This document shows, piece after piece, positions 44,091-54,756 of a stretch of DNA of 64,000 bases (positions are counted from its first letter, which is position 1; each line of letters opens with the position of its first letter). Position numbers and translations under genes: made by a program. This DNA comes from Prostheceraeus crozeri (taxonomy: Eukaryota > Platyhelminthes > Polycladida > Euryleptidae), in assembly GCA_907163375.1 (NCBI GenBank), contig CAJQUW010000521.1:62001-126000 (forward strand). Reading direction: 5' to 3'. The notes under the pieces were generated by a model that did no database searches, was not told where the DNA came from, and saw only the letters and a program-made list of their open reading frames with translations.

Positions 44091-44974
44091 GGCAGCATTT
44101 CGGCGTCCAGCGCCTTCAATGTTCGATAGAACTAGGTGGACCACCTAGAACTCCACGGATTTGCCTCCTGACTTCATACATAAACTGCTGATACTATGGC
44201 AAGATTGTGGTCTGTCGTTCCCAAGCAAAGAGTCTTTCGGACATCAAAAATCCTGGAACTCCATTCTTCAAGATCAGGCATTCAATAATCTGTTGGAAAA
44301 TGCAAACCATATACACAGAGCTCACTTGCTTGCAACGAAATGTCCGGACTCTGGTGATTGGTTGAATGCCTTCCCAATTTCATCATTAAGCAGTCATCTA
44401 GAAGATAATGGATTTGGAATATTTATTGCCCAAAGAATTGGATCCGTTGTCTGCGTTCTACACAAATGTCGCTGTAGAGGCATGGTCGACAGTTTGAATT
44501 TACAGCCCCTATCCTGCCGATATAACTCTGGCAGAGCTCCAAGACATTCCGAAGTCAATGATATGCCTCGCCGATCTCTTCTTTCAGCACGAGTCCCGTC
44601 GGTTCTCGAGGCAGTCGGCCTGAGTCGAAGTGATCGTAAGAGACCTGACGGGATGACCACATTCCCACTACGATGCGGCACGCCGGTAGTTTGGGATTTT
44701 ACTTGTGTGGACACTCTCGCCGCATCCAATATTATCAACTCATCAATGGAGACCGGTTCCGCAGCTACTTCCGCAGAAACATTTAAACGCCGCAAATTCA
44801 CAAGATTGAGTGATCAATGCCAATTTGAACCAGTCGCCATAGAAACGTCCGCCGTATACGGCAACTGAGTACATTCTTCATCAATTAAATCGGTTGTCGT
44901 ATATCAGAGGCTACAGGAGAGCCAAGAGAGACTTTTTGGCTGAAGCAGCGAATCAGCATCACCATTGGTCTCCA
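44090..44974 (+). pseudogene. LINE-type protein C-terminus with restriction-like endonuclease pattern
   Basis: The frame 44161-44868 gives segments of a widespread invertebrate RT family: 'SGDWLNAFPISSLSSHLEDN', 'VCVLHKCRCRGMVDSLNLQ', 'PRHSEVND', 'GLSRSDRKRPDGMTTFPLRC', 'VVWDFTCVDTLAASNI', 'ETGSAATSAETFKRRKFTRL'. After TGA at 44866 the same frame reads 'ATGEPRETFWLKQRISITI'. The knuckle-like C-X-C, H..VND, KRPDG and VWD.T. pattern resembles restriction-like nuclease tails of LINEs. No RT palm is present, so it is 5'-truncated; upstream to 44090 the sequence is compatible but broken. It ends at a SINE. Confidence 0.6.
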
Positions 44975-45150
44975 TGATCTCCGTGGCACAGTGGTCAAGT
45001 GCTTGGCCTAGCGATCTTCTGGTTCAGAGGTCGAGTCCCGAAAGTGTCATTGGAAGTCGTCAGGAAGGGCATCCGGACTAAAAGACCACAACGCTCCAGA
45101 TTGAAGTCTTAAAATGTCAGCACCGTCCAAGCCCTAGTGTGGGGGAGTAT
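44975..45150 (+). mobile_element. tRNA-derived SINE, copy 3
   Basis: Contains 'tgatctccgtggcacagtgg' (A-box), 'ttcagaggtcgagtcccgaa' (B-box, the best match to GGTTCGANTCC), 'gtcaggaagggcatccggac', 'gtcagcaccgtccaagccct' and 'gtgtgggggagtattattg'. It separates the LINE fragment from the first Harbinger fragment. Confidence 0.85.
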
Positions 45151-45469
45151 TATTGAGTGTGTGAATACTCCAAAAGAAAGACGCTACAACTACGCTCATA
45201 TCAAAACAAGAAATGCCATCGAAAGGTGTTTCAATGTCATGAAACAGAGGTTTCAATGTTTGCTGAAGGGTATGCGATTGTCACCTGAGAAGGTTGGTAG
45301 AACTGTCGTTGCTTGTGCTGTCTTGCACAATTTCCTGATTTCTCAGCTTGATACATTCGACATTGAAAACACAGCCGACGATGCTTCCTTTGAATCTACT
45401 TCATCTGACACTATTTCGACAGGTACTGGTATGCAATTTCGATCTGAGTTTATTGAGAACCACTTTTGA
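45150..45469 (+). pseudogene. PIF/Harbinger transposase, C-terminal end (element 1)
   Basis: The frame reads 'TPKERRYNYAHIKTRNAIER', 'CFNVMKQRFQCLLKGMRLSP' and 'VGRTVVACAVLHNFLI', the C-terminal part of Harbinger DDE transposases (E+.YN..H...R..+ER.FG..K.RF..L...+R..P......+.AC..LHN). It includes the last catalytic glutamate (IER). The rest is missing to the left, cut off at the SINE. The start ATG at 45137 belongs to SINE sequence. The convergent MYB-like gene at 46173-46628 probably belongs to the same element. Confidence 0.85.
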
Positions 45470-45479
45470 CAGACAACGT

Positions 45480-46160
45480 TGATAACAAAAAGACATTTTT
45501 GGAAACGGATGTCGCTTTTCATCACAACTATTTGGGGTACTGTACGTAGCATGCAGCATTGCACTACATGGTACAGGTAGGCCTACAATTCTCGTATAGG
45601 TACATGTACATGTAGTTGTTTGCTATTAGCGCATGTGGGCTCTTACGTCTAGGCTACCGCACAATAAATAGAGTCTAATTAATCGATGTCCCGCACAGAT
45701 ACAGATATCATTTTTCTGTTCTCTCTTGTAAAGGGATATTTCAGCATTCATGTCGTCATATAGGCCAACATTTTGCATATGTAATACATGTATGTCTTGC
45801 AGGGGCATAGAGGCGCATAGGGGACTAATGCACGAATTGTTCATACAGTATACTACACAGTTTCCTAATTTATCAGCCAGAGCACGATGTGTTCTTGTGA
45901 CGTGTCCACAGTGACCTTCCGAAAATATCTCGGGATCCCACATGTCAAATCCGGGGATTTCAGTATCGGTAAAACTAGTTCTTACGATGACAATCCACAC
46001 TATGGTACTCATTGACCCAGTGTAATTTGATAAAAATGTCGCAATATTCCAAAATCGAAAATTACTTTATTAAAAATCATAACAAAATACAAATAGTCTA
46101 CATGCACTACATCGGTAGGTTGACACCAGAAAGAAGCTGCAAGTAGGACGGTTCAGATTC
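45480..46160. other. spacer between Harbinger element 1 genes
   Basis: A minus frame at 45626-46012 encodes 128 residues of no known family and lacks conserved features; I treat it as chance. Otherwise nothing is seen. Confidence 0.4.
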
Positions 46161-46172
46161 CTCTTCGTCCTT

Positions 46173-46628
46173 TTACCTCTGCACACGAGTTCTCATGGCG
46201 GAAATCAGCTCCATTTGAGCAGCATGCAGATCTCTTTGCTGAACAATCTTCTCCTCCAGAAGCTGAATCTGTAGTTGTTTGACAATCTTCTTGGTAGAAT
46301 CCTTCACCGAATCTGGAGCAGGTTGCAGATCCTCGTCTGAGATTTCATAATCGTCTGGAACATGTGGTAGTGGCTCCATAACTGCGCTCCCAACAAGATT
46401 GGCAGCTCGATTGCTTATTTCTTCCATCGGTGGCTGAGATGGTCCTCCTCCAGTAGCGAAGATCGATCGTCGTTGAGCCGCGCGATCTTTCTTGGCTTTC
46501 TTTCTCAAGTTTGCCCACAGATCTTGCAGCTGCTTCATGTCCCGGTTTCTCCGACTATCTGAGTTGAATTTTGTTTCAATTTCAATCCAGGTCTTCTTCT
46601 TCTTCTTCAAAGTCTCCGTATCCTTCAT
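46173..46628 (-). CDS. Harbinger-associated MYB/SANT-like DNA-binding protein (element 1)
   Basis: A 151-residue frame: 'KKKKTWIEIETKFNSDSRR' and 'RDMKQLQDLWANLRKKAKKD' form the second half of a MYB/SANT-like trihelix (TW..IE..FN......R....L+..W.NL+..AK). Then come 'GGGPSQPP' and a Lys/Gln/Glu-rich coiled coil to residue 151. In Harbinger elements this protein binds the ends and brings the transposase to DNA and into the nucleus. The first helix (usually 'LL.LV..Y..II..K.TD') is missing, so it is 5'-truncated or has an unseen exon. It is convergent with the transposase fragment. Confidence 0.7.
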   Translation of the reverse strand: MKDTETLKKKKKTWIEIETKFNSDSRRNRDMKQLQDLWANLRKKAKKDRAAQRRSIFATGGGPSQPPMEEISNRAANLVGSAVMEPLPHVPDDYEISDEDLQPAPDSVKDSTKKIVKQLQIQLLEEKIVQQRDLHAAQMELISAMRTRVQR

Positions 46629-48332
46629 TTTGCTTTCTATGATGTCTAACCCTTAAACCAAGCACTGGATCACATGTCCGTTCGCGAGCGGTGCGTCTGT
46701 AAGCGGCTAACCCAATTCTCGACACAGGATAGCGAGCTTGCGCTCAGTCGGGTTTAGGATTTCCCCTTATCCATATTCCCAGTGGTCTCACGCAGCGGTT
46801 AAGGCAGTTCATGGGTACTGTTTGCTAATTTGTGTAATAGCATTTCCTTTCTACCTGTGTTAAGAGACAGATATATGAATGATGGCTGCCTTCCTTGATA
46901 CAGTAAACCCTCTATTTAATGGACACTATTTTTGGCAGCTCAAAGTGTCCATTGAGAACAGGTGTCCATTATGTAAAGGGGTCCATCTTCGTTTACTTCA
47001 ATGCTCACTTTCTCGTTATTATTATCGTTTTTTAGTCATATGAAAGTACATATAGTGGTTATATTCTGCACATGCGTATATTAGTGTTATGTAAATACTG
47101 AAATTATTTTCAAATACATAATAGAATATATAATATCATGCATATATTATGTTATTGTATATGATCACCGTAAACTCTATTCGTACTTCTGTATCATGAG
47201 AAACTTAATTATTTGAATAATTTATGCTGTTTGGTACGTGTATACGAATTTGTTAATTGATATACGTGTATTTTCTGGTCAGTGAATTATGTCAATGGTC
47301 ACTTTATATACGCATTATAATGATCTACACACTTTCCTCTATCATGAAGTTAAAACCAAAATTAAATACATCGATCAGTTTAATTGAACATGTTTTATAT
47401 AGAGATTTCTTCTCACAAAAAGGTACGCAAGTTCAGAAGATAACTGTCTATTGTGGTTTAAAAAAATTGTCAATATGAGTTTGTCTGGCCACTTTCGAAC
47501 TCTTTAACTGCATTATGCGAAAACGTTCTTGAAGCTTAATTATCTACACTCTCTTCGTCATTAAATTCCATTAAATGATTGTCGATGGTTTAGAATTAAA
47601 GATTGATGTCTTAATTTGCTTAAGACATCTTTTATCATGAAAGTCAATTAAGCGATTATGTCACCTCATCGTGAGTGGCCGACGGGTTTGAAGAGTTTCA
47701 GACAACATCATCAATCTTTTGCTTGGTTTGGAATGTTTACAAGTGCGGCAATGTGTTAATTTAATTATCATGAGATGGGAATAATGTCAATTCGTGTCAA
47801 TCATCATGTTTTCATAACAAAACTTAAGACGAGATTGCCATACACAGCAATCTCATCTTGAGAATTAACCACTTTGATGATGTGTTTGTCCACACCTATT
47901 GAGGGAAATTGTCACAAAATGCTGTCCATTGTCCACGTTGAGCAGGTGTCCACTATGGCAAGGGGCATTCCAATGAGAAATGCAAATTATGCAGGACAAA
48001 GTGTCCATTGCGTACGAGTGCAGCCCTGTGATTGACCCCTTTTAAAATTTTAGGAATTTAACAGACAATTTTTTCCATCTTGTGAATAACTTGTTTGTTG
48101 GAGCAATCTTCCAAAAAAACTTGAAAATGAAAACTCTCATCGTTCCATGGCCACGCTCGTTCTCTTAGTAAAATACAACGAGAAAGTGATCTAGGTTACA
48201 GCATCTCCAAACATGAAGCTATGATAATGAATAAAACTCGTTCACAACCAATGCAGCTACAAGCTTTGATATGTAGATATTAGGGTAAAACTGATTCATA
48301 GATAGTACTAACGAGGATAAACAGTAATAACA

Positions 48333-48716
48333 GTGAAATTCCTAAATCATAAAAGATCAATAAATAAAATGAACTGTAGAGCTTCACAAAATCAAAGAAG
48401 TTTAAGAATAAATAAACGTTCTTTCTGCAAGCACAGAGTCGGTTTCAAGTGGCGAATGATCACACTTTCAAGTATGGCAAGAGTTAAGCTGTTCCTAGCC
48501 TGCTTGAACACACGAAAACCATTGTCTTCTTGGCTGAGTATATATTGCTTCGACTCACAGGAGCATAAATGTCTGGTCACAGCGGATTGTGGTGGCTGTC
48601 TTGATTTCGGTCGACTGTTTGAATTGAAAAGCCATTTGGGAATATGCTCCTTCACACGAGTTGCCAGGCATCGTTCACTTTTACCGGCGTATCTTGCTCC
48701 GCAAGAACATTCGAAG
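48333..48716 (-). pseudogene. inverted copy of the Penelope GIY-YIG end
   Basis: Minus-strand copy of the last 150 or so codons of the nuclease: begins 'CSCGARYAGKSERCLA' and ends 'KERLFILKLL'. One residue differs from the plus arm (ILSQEDNG against ILNQEDNG), showing very recent origin. It lacks the upstream half. Confidence 0.8.
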
Positions 48717-49423
48717 AATTTTCACCAAGAAGATTCAAATCCAATCTCGTGTCTACACTATTTTACAGGGCAAGACGTTTGTGCTCCCCACATCTACTTC
48801 CTGATGAAATCCAATTTCTCGAGCAGACGCTAAAGAATAACGGCTACCCTTCATGGTTCATCACAAAGTACTCTCAAAGGAAGTATGAAAAGCTGCCAAC
48901 TGCAGAAAAGAAGAAATTCTTTTTTAATGTGCAGTACTATGGAAGAATAAGTGAAACAGTAGCCAATGAAATTCGCAAACAAATTGAGCGAGCTTACTTT
49001 TCGCTCAAAGCAATGCCAATTTTCCGCACTCAAGTTCTGTCTCCCGACTCAGTGAAAGACATTGTTCCCCGAAACCGGAAACCAATGATTGCATATCTCT
49101 TCGAATGTTCTTGCGGAGCAAGATACGCCGGTAAAAGTGAACGATGCCTGGCAACTCGTGTGAAGGAGCATATTCCCAAATGGCTTTTCAATTCAAACAG
49201 TCGACCGAAATCAAGACAGCCACCACAATCCGCTGTGACCAGACATTTATGCTCCTGTGAGTCGAAGCAATATATACTCAACCAAGAAGACAATGGTTTT
49301 CGTGTGTTCAAGCAGGCTAGGAACAGCTTAACTCTTGCCATACTTGAAAGTGTGATCATTCGCCACTTGAAACCGACTCTGTGCTTGCAGAAAGAACGTT
49401 TATTTATTCTTAAACTTCTTTGA
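48717..49423 (+). pseudogene. Penelope-like RT end plus GIY-YIG endonuclease
   Basis: From the spacer onward the frame reads 'NLVSTLFYRARRLCSPHLLP' and 'LKNNGYPSWFITKY', typical of the RT/nuclease linker of Penelope proteins. GIY-YIG follows: 'LFECSCGARYAGKSERCLAT' then 'RVKEHIPKW', with C-X-C before the Y-x-G core, and an 'ILESVIIRHLKPTLC' tail. The palm motifs are missing (5'-truncated). The open frame begins at 48644 only because it reads into the inverted arm. TGA follows at 49421-49423. Confidence 0.8.
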
Positions 49424-49977
49424 TTTTGTGAAGCTCTACAGTTCATTTTATTTATTGATCTTTTATGATTTAGGAATTTCACTGTTATTACTGTTTATCC
49501 TCGTTAGTACTATCTATGAATCAGTTTTACCCTAATATCTACATATCAAAGCTTGTAGCTGCATTGGTTGTGAACGAGTTTTATTCATTATCATAGCTTC
49601 ATGTTTGGAGATGCTGTAACCTAGATCACTTTCTCGTTGTATTTCACTAAGAGAACGAGCGTGGCCATGGAACGATGAGAGTTTTCATTTTCAAGACAAT
49701 TTTTAGGAATTTCAGTGAAAAATTAGAATACTCTGCAATTGATATAACATTGACTTAATATCCCACATCTCATAAGACATACTGCTTTCATGGCAGACGA
49801 ACAGATTTCGCGAGAGACAAAGCCTATTCAACTCAGACATAATGCTGTTTTGAAAATATATTTTGTTTTTATTACATGTAGTGACGTTGAGATTTCAACA
49901 GTAATAAAAAATACAACAGTCATACAGATTTATGAGTTGGTCAAATGTTGATTTGTTGAATTGAAATAATGAATAGC

Positions 49978-50245
49978 CTCGTAATCGAGTTTCTGAACAG
50001 GACATGCGTCGTATAAGTATGCCTACGTTAATGATGATGATTACCTTCAAGCGCCCACTTTCCTTAATGTTGGAAAGACGGCAGCATATAGGAATCGTCC
50101 AATGATTCCAGTAAACTAGACTTGGATGGGGGAGCAGATAACACTTGACAAAGAGATGATTTTAAAAATGCCTCGTAAACGAGTTTCTGAACAGGATATG
50201 TAGTGTACAGTTATGTCTACGTTAACGGTGATGATTACTGAGGTA
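49978..50245. repeat. diverged direct repeat, spacing about 195
   Basis: 'cgtaatcgagtttctgaaca' near 49980 and 'cgtaaacgagtttctgaaca' near 50171 are each followed by 'ggaNatg', 'tatg.ctacgttaa.g.tgatgatta'. It lies in the interior of the hAT-like element. Non-coding. Confidence 0.7.
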
Positions 50246-50494
50246 TGATATCATCAAATAAAAGGACAATTTCTCCAGCAAAAACATGCACATCTAGCGC
50301 AGATCGCCTAACAAATTTAAACGAAATTATCCCTCAAAACTGTTTAAACTCTGAAATTAAGACATTACATGTCGTAATGATTGCACACTGTATACATATT
50401 TGGATTACGAAGTCGTTTTGTTGATCGACACTGATCTGAAGTTAAAATAATATTCGGATATACGTCATACACAAGGCCTCCGTGTTTTTATAAA

Positions 50495-50693
50495 TTATAA
50501 GAGGTGCTGGATGAAAGAGAGAATAATATAGCAAGTACCGGTAATTCACCTCCCCGACGGCAATTCGATAGTGATCTATGGATTTTTCATATCATGGAGA
50601 GTCCTGGGTTCAAACATAGATCACTGTCGAATGCCGCCGGGGAGGTGAATTACTTGCTATAATATTCTCTCTAACATCTAGCACCTCTTATAA
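50495..50693. mobile_element. 200-bp palindromic MITE
   Basis: The left arm starts 'ttataagaggtgctgg' and the right arm ends 'agcacctcttataa'. The inverted match extends inward through 'gagagaataatatagcaagta', 'attcacctcccc' and 'tagtgatcta', leaving a loop of about 40 bases. The flanks are AT-rich, so the target duplication is unclear (TA or TTATAA). The transcript would fold into a long hairpin. Confidence 0.85.
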
Positions 50694-51303
50694 TTAATTG
50701 TATAATTATGATTGATATAATGTAACGAAGCTAATTATTCCTACAAATTGTTTCTTATGGCTTGCTTAAGTCATTATTGAATTCAGTATGCTAAAAAAAC
50801 GCTATTTTATTGCTTGATTTGACTCTTCAAAACCTGTATAAATAGATGAAAACAAGCATGAATTATATTATTTTTATTTTTTTCACTAATGGCCTCCTCT
50901 TCACCCCTTATAGCCATTCCTTCTCCACCAACAAAAGTGCAACAACGTATAAAAACAATGTAAAAACTATCTCTATCAAGTAATATACTGCGAATATGCT
51001 GTTCAGCTTTGGTATCAAAAAGCGAGAGAAACAAATCAATGATATCAGTGAACAGTAGCAATCGCTGATACGAACAGTCTCCGTAAAAATCAATGAACAC
51101 TTTAGTGTGAAAACAAATTTATTCAAACTTGGTGTGAATACCAAGTATTCTGAGGTGTTAATGAACTGGTGATCGATAAAATACTATGAATGAAATACGC
51201 CTTCGTAAAAGCGACTGCTACAACCAAGACCAGAAGTACAGTACACAAGCGTACGCTTTCACAATAGTCAAGTTTTTTGCTTCTTATTTCCATTTAGTTC
51301 ACT

Positions 51304-52750
51304 CTATATTTTAGAGAATCTGACATTCAGCTGGGTTATCAATCTAGTTGTACTGTCTATCATGCCAGAAGAAATGGATATTTCTGCCATATCGGATCTT
51401 CGAACAGCTTCTCCTGGACGAGCATTTCCTTCCTGAAGCAACGTGTTGGCATCGCTTATTTGCTTTCGCAGACTTTCTTTCTCCTTTTCTAATTCAGTTA
51501 TTGCTGAACGCTGACGTTTTCTGTTTTCTTCTGTTCTTGACATTTCTGTGCGGCACTTGAGTTTTTCGTCTGCTGATACCGCTGCTCGATACCTCTTAGA
51601 ACCCTCTCTGAATGAATGCATCATGCCTTTCGTTATTGGGATCGAAGTGGGATCGCCTCCATACGAATTAACAACATCCTTAACAGTCCTGGCACCAATT
51701 ATGACGGACTGGGACAACGAGCAGCGCATGTCTGTCACGAGCTGTTTATTGGCGCTGAATCCGCGTTCAGGCTCTGAATTTCCATGCGAAAGAACAATCA
51801 GATTTCTAGCTAATTTTGTCAAAGAAGGAAATTTCGCGCAACCGACTGCTGTTTTCAGATTTCCCACATTTTTCCAATACGTATCAAGATCATCGGAAGT
51901 AGATGGAAATTCACCAGAAGATCTCACAGATTCGTAAATGGTCCACTCATCAGTCATCGTATCAATTGACGATTCCGAGATCAAATGTGGTAACTTTCTG
52001 ACTAATCTTGTGAGTGATTGTCTCGGCTCACGGGGCCAAAATTTCTTGTTCGGATGAAGCACTTGAACGTCATACAGAACGGAATCTTGTTTCGGTAAAT
52101 GAATCATCAAGTAAGCGACTATTTTTGAGTAAAATGTTTTCACCTCACGAATGAATTGCTTCTGATTACGTGAGTCAAGAAATCTTGAATTCAATAACTT
52201 GCGTGCAGTTGCACCGATTTCAACAGCGGAATAGTGCCTCTGGTTCTCTTTTTCTCCATAGCATACTGTTTCGTAATCACCTCCACAAGCATCAATAACT
52301 TCGGACTTGAAGCGTTGGAGAAGTTTGAGAAGCAGTTCTGACATGGATGAGTACAGCGCATGAATCAATGGTTTTCTGGCTTGGAATAGAATGAGGAAAT
52401 CATTCAATAGCGTACCGACAGATTTCAGAAAATTCATGTAAATTTCACTCCAAGGCGATGCCAGAACAGATCGTATTCTTTTATATCTAGCAGAATTCGT
52501 GGCACTGGTGTCTTTCAACTGATTGAAATATTCCTTCAAAGATTCAAATTGACCAATATATACTCCCAGAACATCTGATAATTTCGTCCACCTGCTTTCC
52601 ACATATCTTTTGAACAGACCACCCTCCAAGTTAAGTAATTCTTAAACACGAAAGTAGTCTTCCCGACGTGCCGCTGAATACTTAAAAAATGAAAACACAT
52701 CCTGCAGGAACTCTTCAATACTCCAGTTTTCAATAGAATCAAGGCCATTC
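51304..52750 (-). pseudogene. hAT-type transposase, C-terminal two-thirds
   Basis: A 441-codon frame opens after a TAA at 52644-52646. The same frame upstream reads 'SIEEFLQDVFSFFKYSAARR', so the gene is longer. Features: 'ESRWTKLSDVLGVYIGQF' (hAT: R.......L), 'FPSLTKLARNLIVLSHGNSE' and 'PERGFSANKQLVTDMRCSLS', matching the hAT C-terminal dimerisation region (FP.L..LA..IL...S...ER.FS), then a coiled-coil tail. The N-terminal BED finger and first catalytic Asp are not seen. The frame uses TTG, not ATG, at 52629. It is the likely relic of the gene that moved the hAT-like element. Confidence 0.7.
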
Positions 52751-54426
52751 ATAAATCCTAGTTTTCATAGATCCTATCTCATGACATCTCAGCAGGGCAT
52801 GAACGCCAACCTCTCTGCAATCAGAATGGCTGTAATATCAATATGTAGGTAAGATGAAAAAACCCAACTTTTGTAATACGAAATTTTAGGAATTTTTCAT
52901 TTTTCACCAAATTTTAGGAAAATTTTAGGAATTTTAGGAGAGTTTTGAAATTTTAGGAATTTTAGGAGTAATCACACCCCTGCGAGTGTCCATTACGGAG
53001 AGGGTCCACTACAAGCAGGTTTTACTGTATTTATCCTGACTTAGAAGATGAACAGCAAGTACAACGTGATATTTTTTCATACAGTGACTCGAAATTCTAT
53101 CGCCTTTACCGCTTCGATAAAGCTACATTTTCCTATATCGTCGATTTAATTCGCCCTGATATTCAGCGATCGACTGCTCGATCCTCTGGGTTATCATGTG
53201 AAATACGAACGGCAGCTGCGATCCGATACTACGCGACCGGAACATTTCAAACAGACTTAGGAGAAGGTCTAAGTATTAGTCAGCCGTCAGTTCATCGATC
53301 TGTTCGGAGTGTTAGTATCGCTCTCAATAAAGTATGCGATCAGTTCGTCACATGGCCTACCTGTGATCAGTTGCGACAAAACAAGATTCATTTATACAAA
53401 ATTGCCAGTTTTCCAAATGTGATTGGAGCAATCGATTGTACTCATGTGAGAATAATGCGGCCCGGTGTCGATGAACATCAATACATCAACCGAAAATTCT
53501 ATCCTTCTCTTAACATCCAAGCAGTCTGTGGACCGACGGGGTTGCTTCATAATATGGAGGTAAAGTGGCCTAGAGGATGTCATGACTCTTTCATTTTGCG
53601 TCAGAGCAACGTCTTCGCTCATATGGAAGCATCTCAGTTCCATGGATATATCCTTGGAGACTCGGCGTATCCTTTAACGGAATGGTTGCTTACTCCTTTC
53701 GCAACCCCCAATACACCAAAGAGACAATCTTGCAATGTATCTCACAAGAAGACGCGTGTAATAATCGAGAACACTTTTGGTAGACTAAAACAAAGATTTC
53801 ATCTCCTACACTCCGAAAATCGCCGTCCCAAAATGGAAGACATTGTTCGTGATATTTATGCTTGTGGCATCTTACACAACATCGCGGTGAACAGGAAGCA
53901 ACCTGACTTGAACGATGATATTGCTGATGATCAACCCTCTGTTATCCCATATGCTGGTGAATTGAATAATCAAGCTAAACGTGATTTTGTAGCCAACCAA
54001 TATTTTAGATGAAGTCCCTGACCTGTGAGCTGTGAATGTCTGTTTCGTTTATATTATACAAATATTGTAAACACCTTTTCTCTTAGTATATTTTGTCATT
54101 ATTACATATCATATTACAATTTTCATAACCTTTGGAAGATATAATTTCAATTATATTTAGTTTCATTTCAATTTCTATCTATAAATATTATTATGATCTG
54201 CATTTATTATCGAAATATAATATATAAATAATATTGCTATAATTATAATAAAATTATTTACTTTTTTTCGAAAATTGGAATATTTCAGTACAATTATTAC
54301 TTTTAAAAAAGAAAACCCACGTTCAATGTTATCCTTTTCGTTTCCGTGTTATGCGATCTTATTAACTTTTAGTGGTACTATAATTAATATTTATCAATAT
54401 CTTTTTGTGAACCTGTGGCCATCATA

Positions 54427-54756
54427 ATGAACCTGTTCCGCCGAACATGCCGAATAGCCTCTCGTCCGCGACTGATAGCTGTTGAGGTGGTGGACCGCCA
54501 ACCGTTTTGCCGCAGCCTCTTTTGGTCGCCAAATATCTAGTCTTGGCTCTCGATTTCAAATTTTTCATTTTGGTTTTCACTTGTAGAACCGTCCGTTTAA
54601 AACTACCACAAGCATTGAGAGCTTCGGGGATCTCCTCCCAAGCGAAATTTTCTTGCGACCGAAATCGACGGTCTTCTCGTCCGAGTCTATGACGCGGATC
54701 TTCTTCTCGTGCTCATCCAATAGTACTTTTGATTCTTCCTCAGACATGTCAGGAGC
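54427..54756 (-). pseudogene. Harbinger-associated MYB/SANT-like protein (element 2), frameshifted
   Basis: From the ATG near 54748: 'MSEEESKVLLDEHEKKIRVI' and DSDEKTVDFGRKK form the first helix; after one frameshift near 54655, 'FAWEEIPEALNACGSFKRTV' and 'LQVKTKMKNLKSRAKTRYLA' complete the trihelix, then 'GCGKTVGGPPPQQLSVADER'. This is the standard MYB/SANT domain partner of PIF/Harbinger transposases, here convergent with the transposase at 53030-54012. The frameshift makes it dead. The frame 54577-54810 adds upstream residues of doubtful reality. Confidence 0.8.

Larger units (their letters stand above)
48120..49695. mobile_element. Penelope-like fragment as a 597-bp inverted repeat
   Basis: Arms 48120-48716 (minus) and 49099-49695 (plus) are near-perfect inverted copies of 597 bases, separated by a 382-base unique spacer. 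The plus copy reads through the spacer, so the minus copy is the shorter, 5'-truncated one. The head-to-head design parallels the large Penelope composite at 15-24 kb, although the proteins are different families. It is nested in the hAT-like element. Confidence 0.9.
48021..52982. mobile_element. hAT-like element nested in the pogo-like element
   Basis: The left end 'cagccctgtgattgacccc' and the reverse complement of the right end 'caggggtgtgattactcct' agree at the outer 15 bases with a few changes. Both are followed by stretches of 'aaaattttaggaattt', repeated several times at 52880-52965. Flanks share 'cgagtg' (tacgagtg / cgagtgtc), a decayed duplication. It carries a hAT-type transposase on minus (51304-52750) and an inserted Penelope fragment (48120-49695). 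Confidence 0.7.
46901..53027. mobile_element. pogo-like DNA element inserted at TA
   Basis: Ends 'cagtaaaccctctatttaat' and (reverse complement) 'cagtaaaacctgcttgtagt' are typical of pogo/Tigger-like elements. Flanking TA is duplicated (46899-46900, 53028-53029). Subterminal motifs 'gtgtccatt' recur at both ends (46945-46970, 52986-53010). It contains a hAT-like insertion at 48021-52982. Its own DNA is about 1.17 kb and codes for no transposase, so it is non-autonomous. The interior 47000-48000 is AT-rich. Confidence 0.85.
46879..54012 (+). pseudogene. PIF/Harbinger transposase (element 2), split by a 6.1-kb insertion
   Basis: The ATG at 46879 starts MMAAFLD and the frame breaks at TA 46899-46900, where a pogo-like element begins. 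After the insertion and the duplicated TA (53028-53029), 'YPDLEDEQQVQRDIFSYSD' continues in the same frame, without a stop, to 54012. Transposase motifs: 'EGLSISQPSVHRSVRSVS' (HTH), 'VIGAIDCTHVRI' (first Asp), 'YPSLNIQAVCGP', 'PRGCHDSFIL', 'YILGDSAYPL' (second Asp), 'TRVIIENTFGRLKQRF' (Glu), 'ACGILHNIAV'. All catalytic residues are present. The 53371 start is internal. A clean TA duplication and an unbroken frame show the gene was intact when hit. Confidence 0.92.

Noticed and set aside
45626..46012. 128-residue minus-strand open frame
   Set aside because: No family resemblance, lies in the spacer of a Harbinger element, and composition looks random.
46790..46840. tRNA-like 'ggtctcacgcagcggttaag' as a fourth SINE
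   Set aside because: Only an A-box-like stretch is present; no B-box or SINE body follows.
54240..54420. Possible coding between Harbinger element 2 genes
   Set aside because: Very AT-rich with stops in all frames; only an intergenic spacer of the element.
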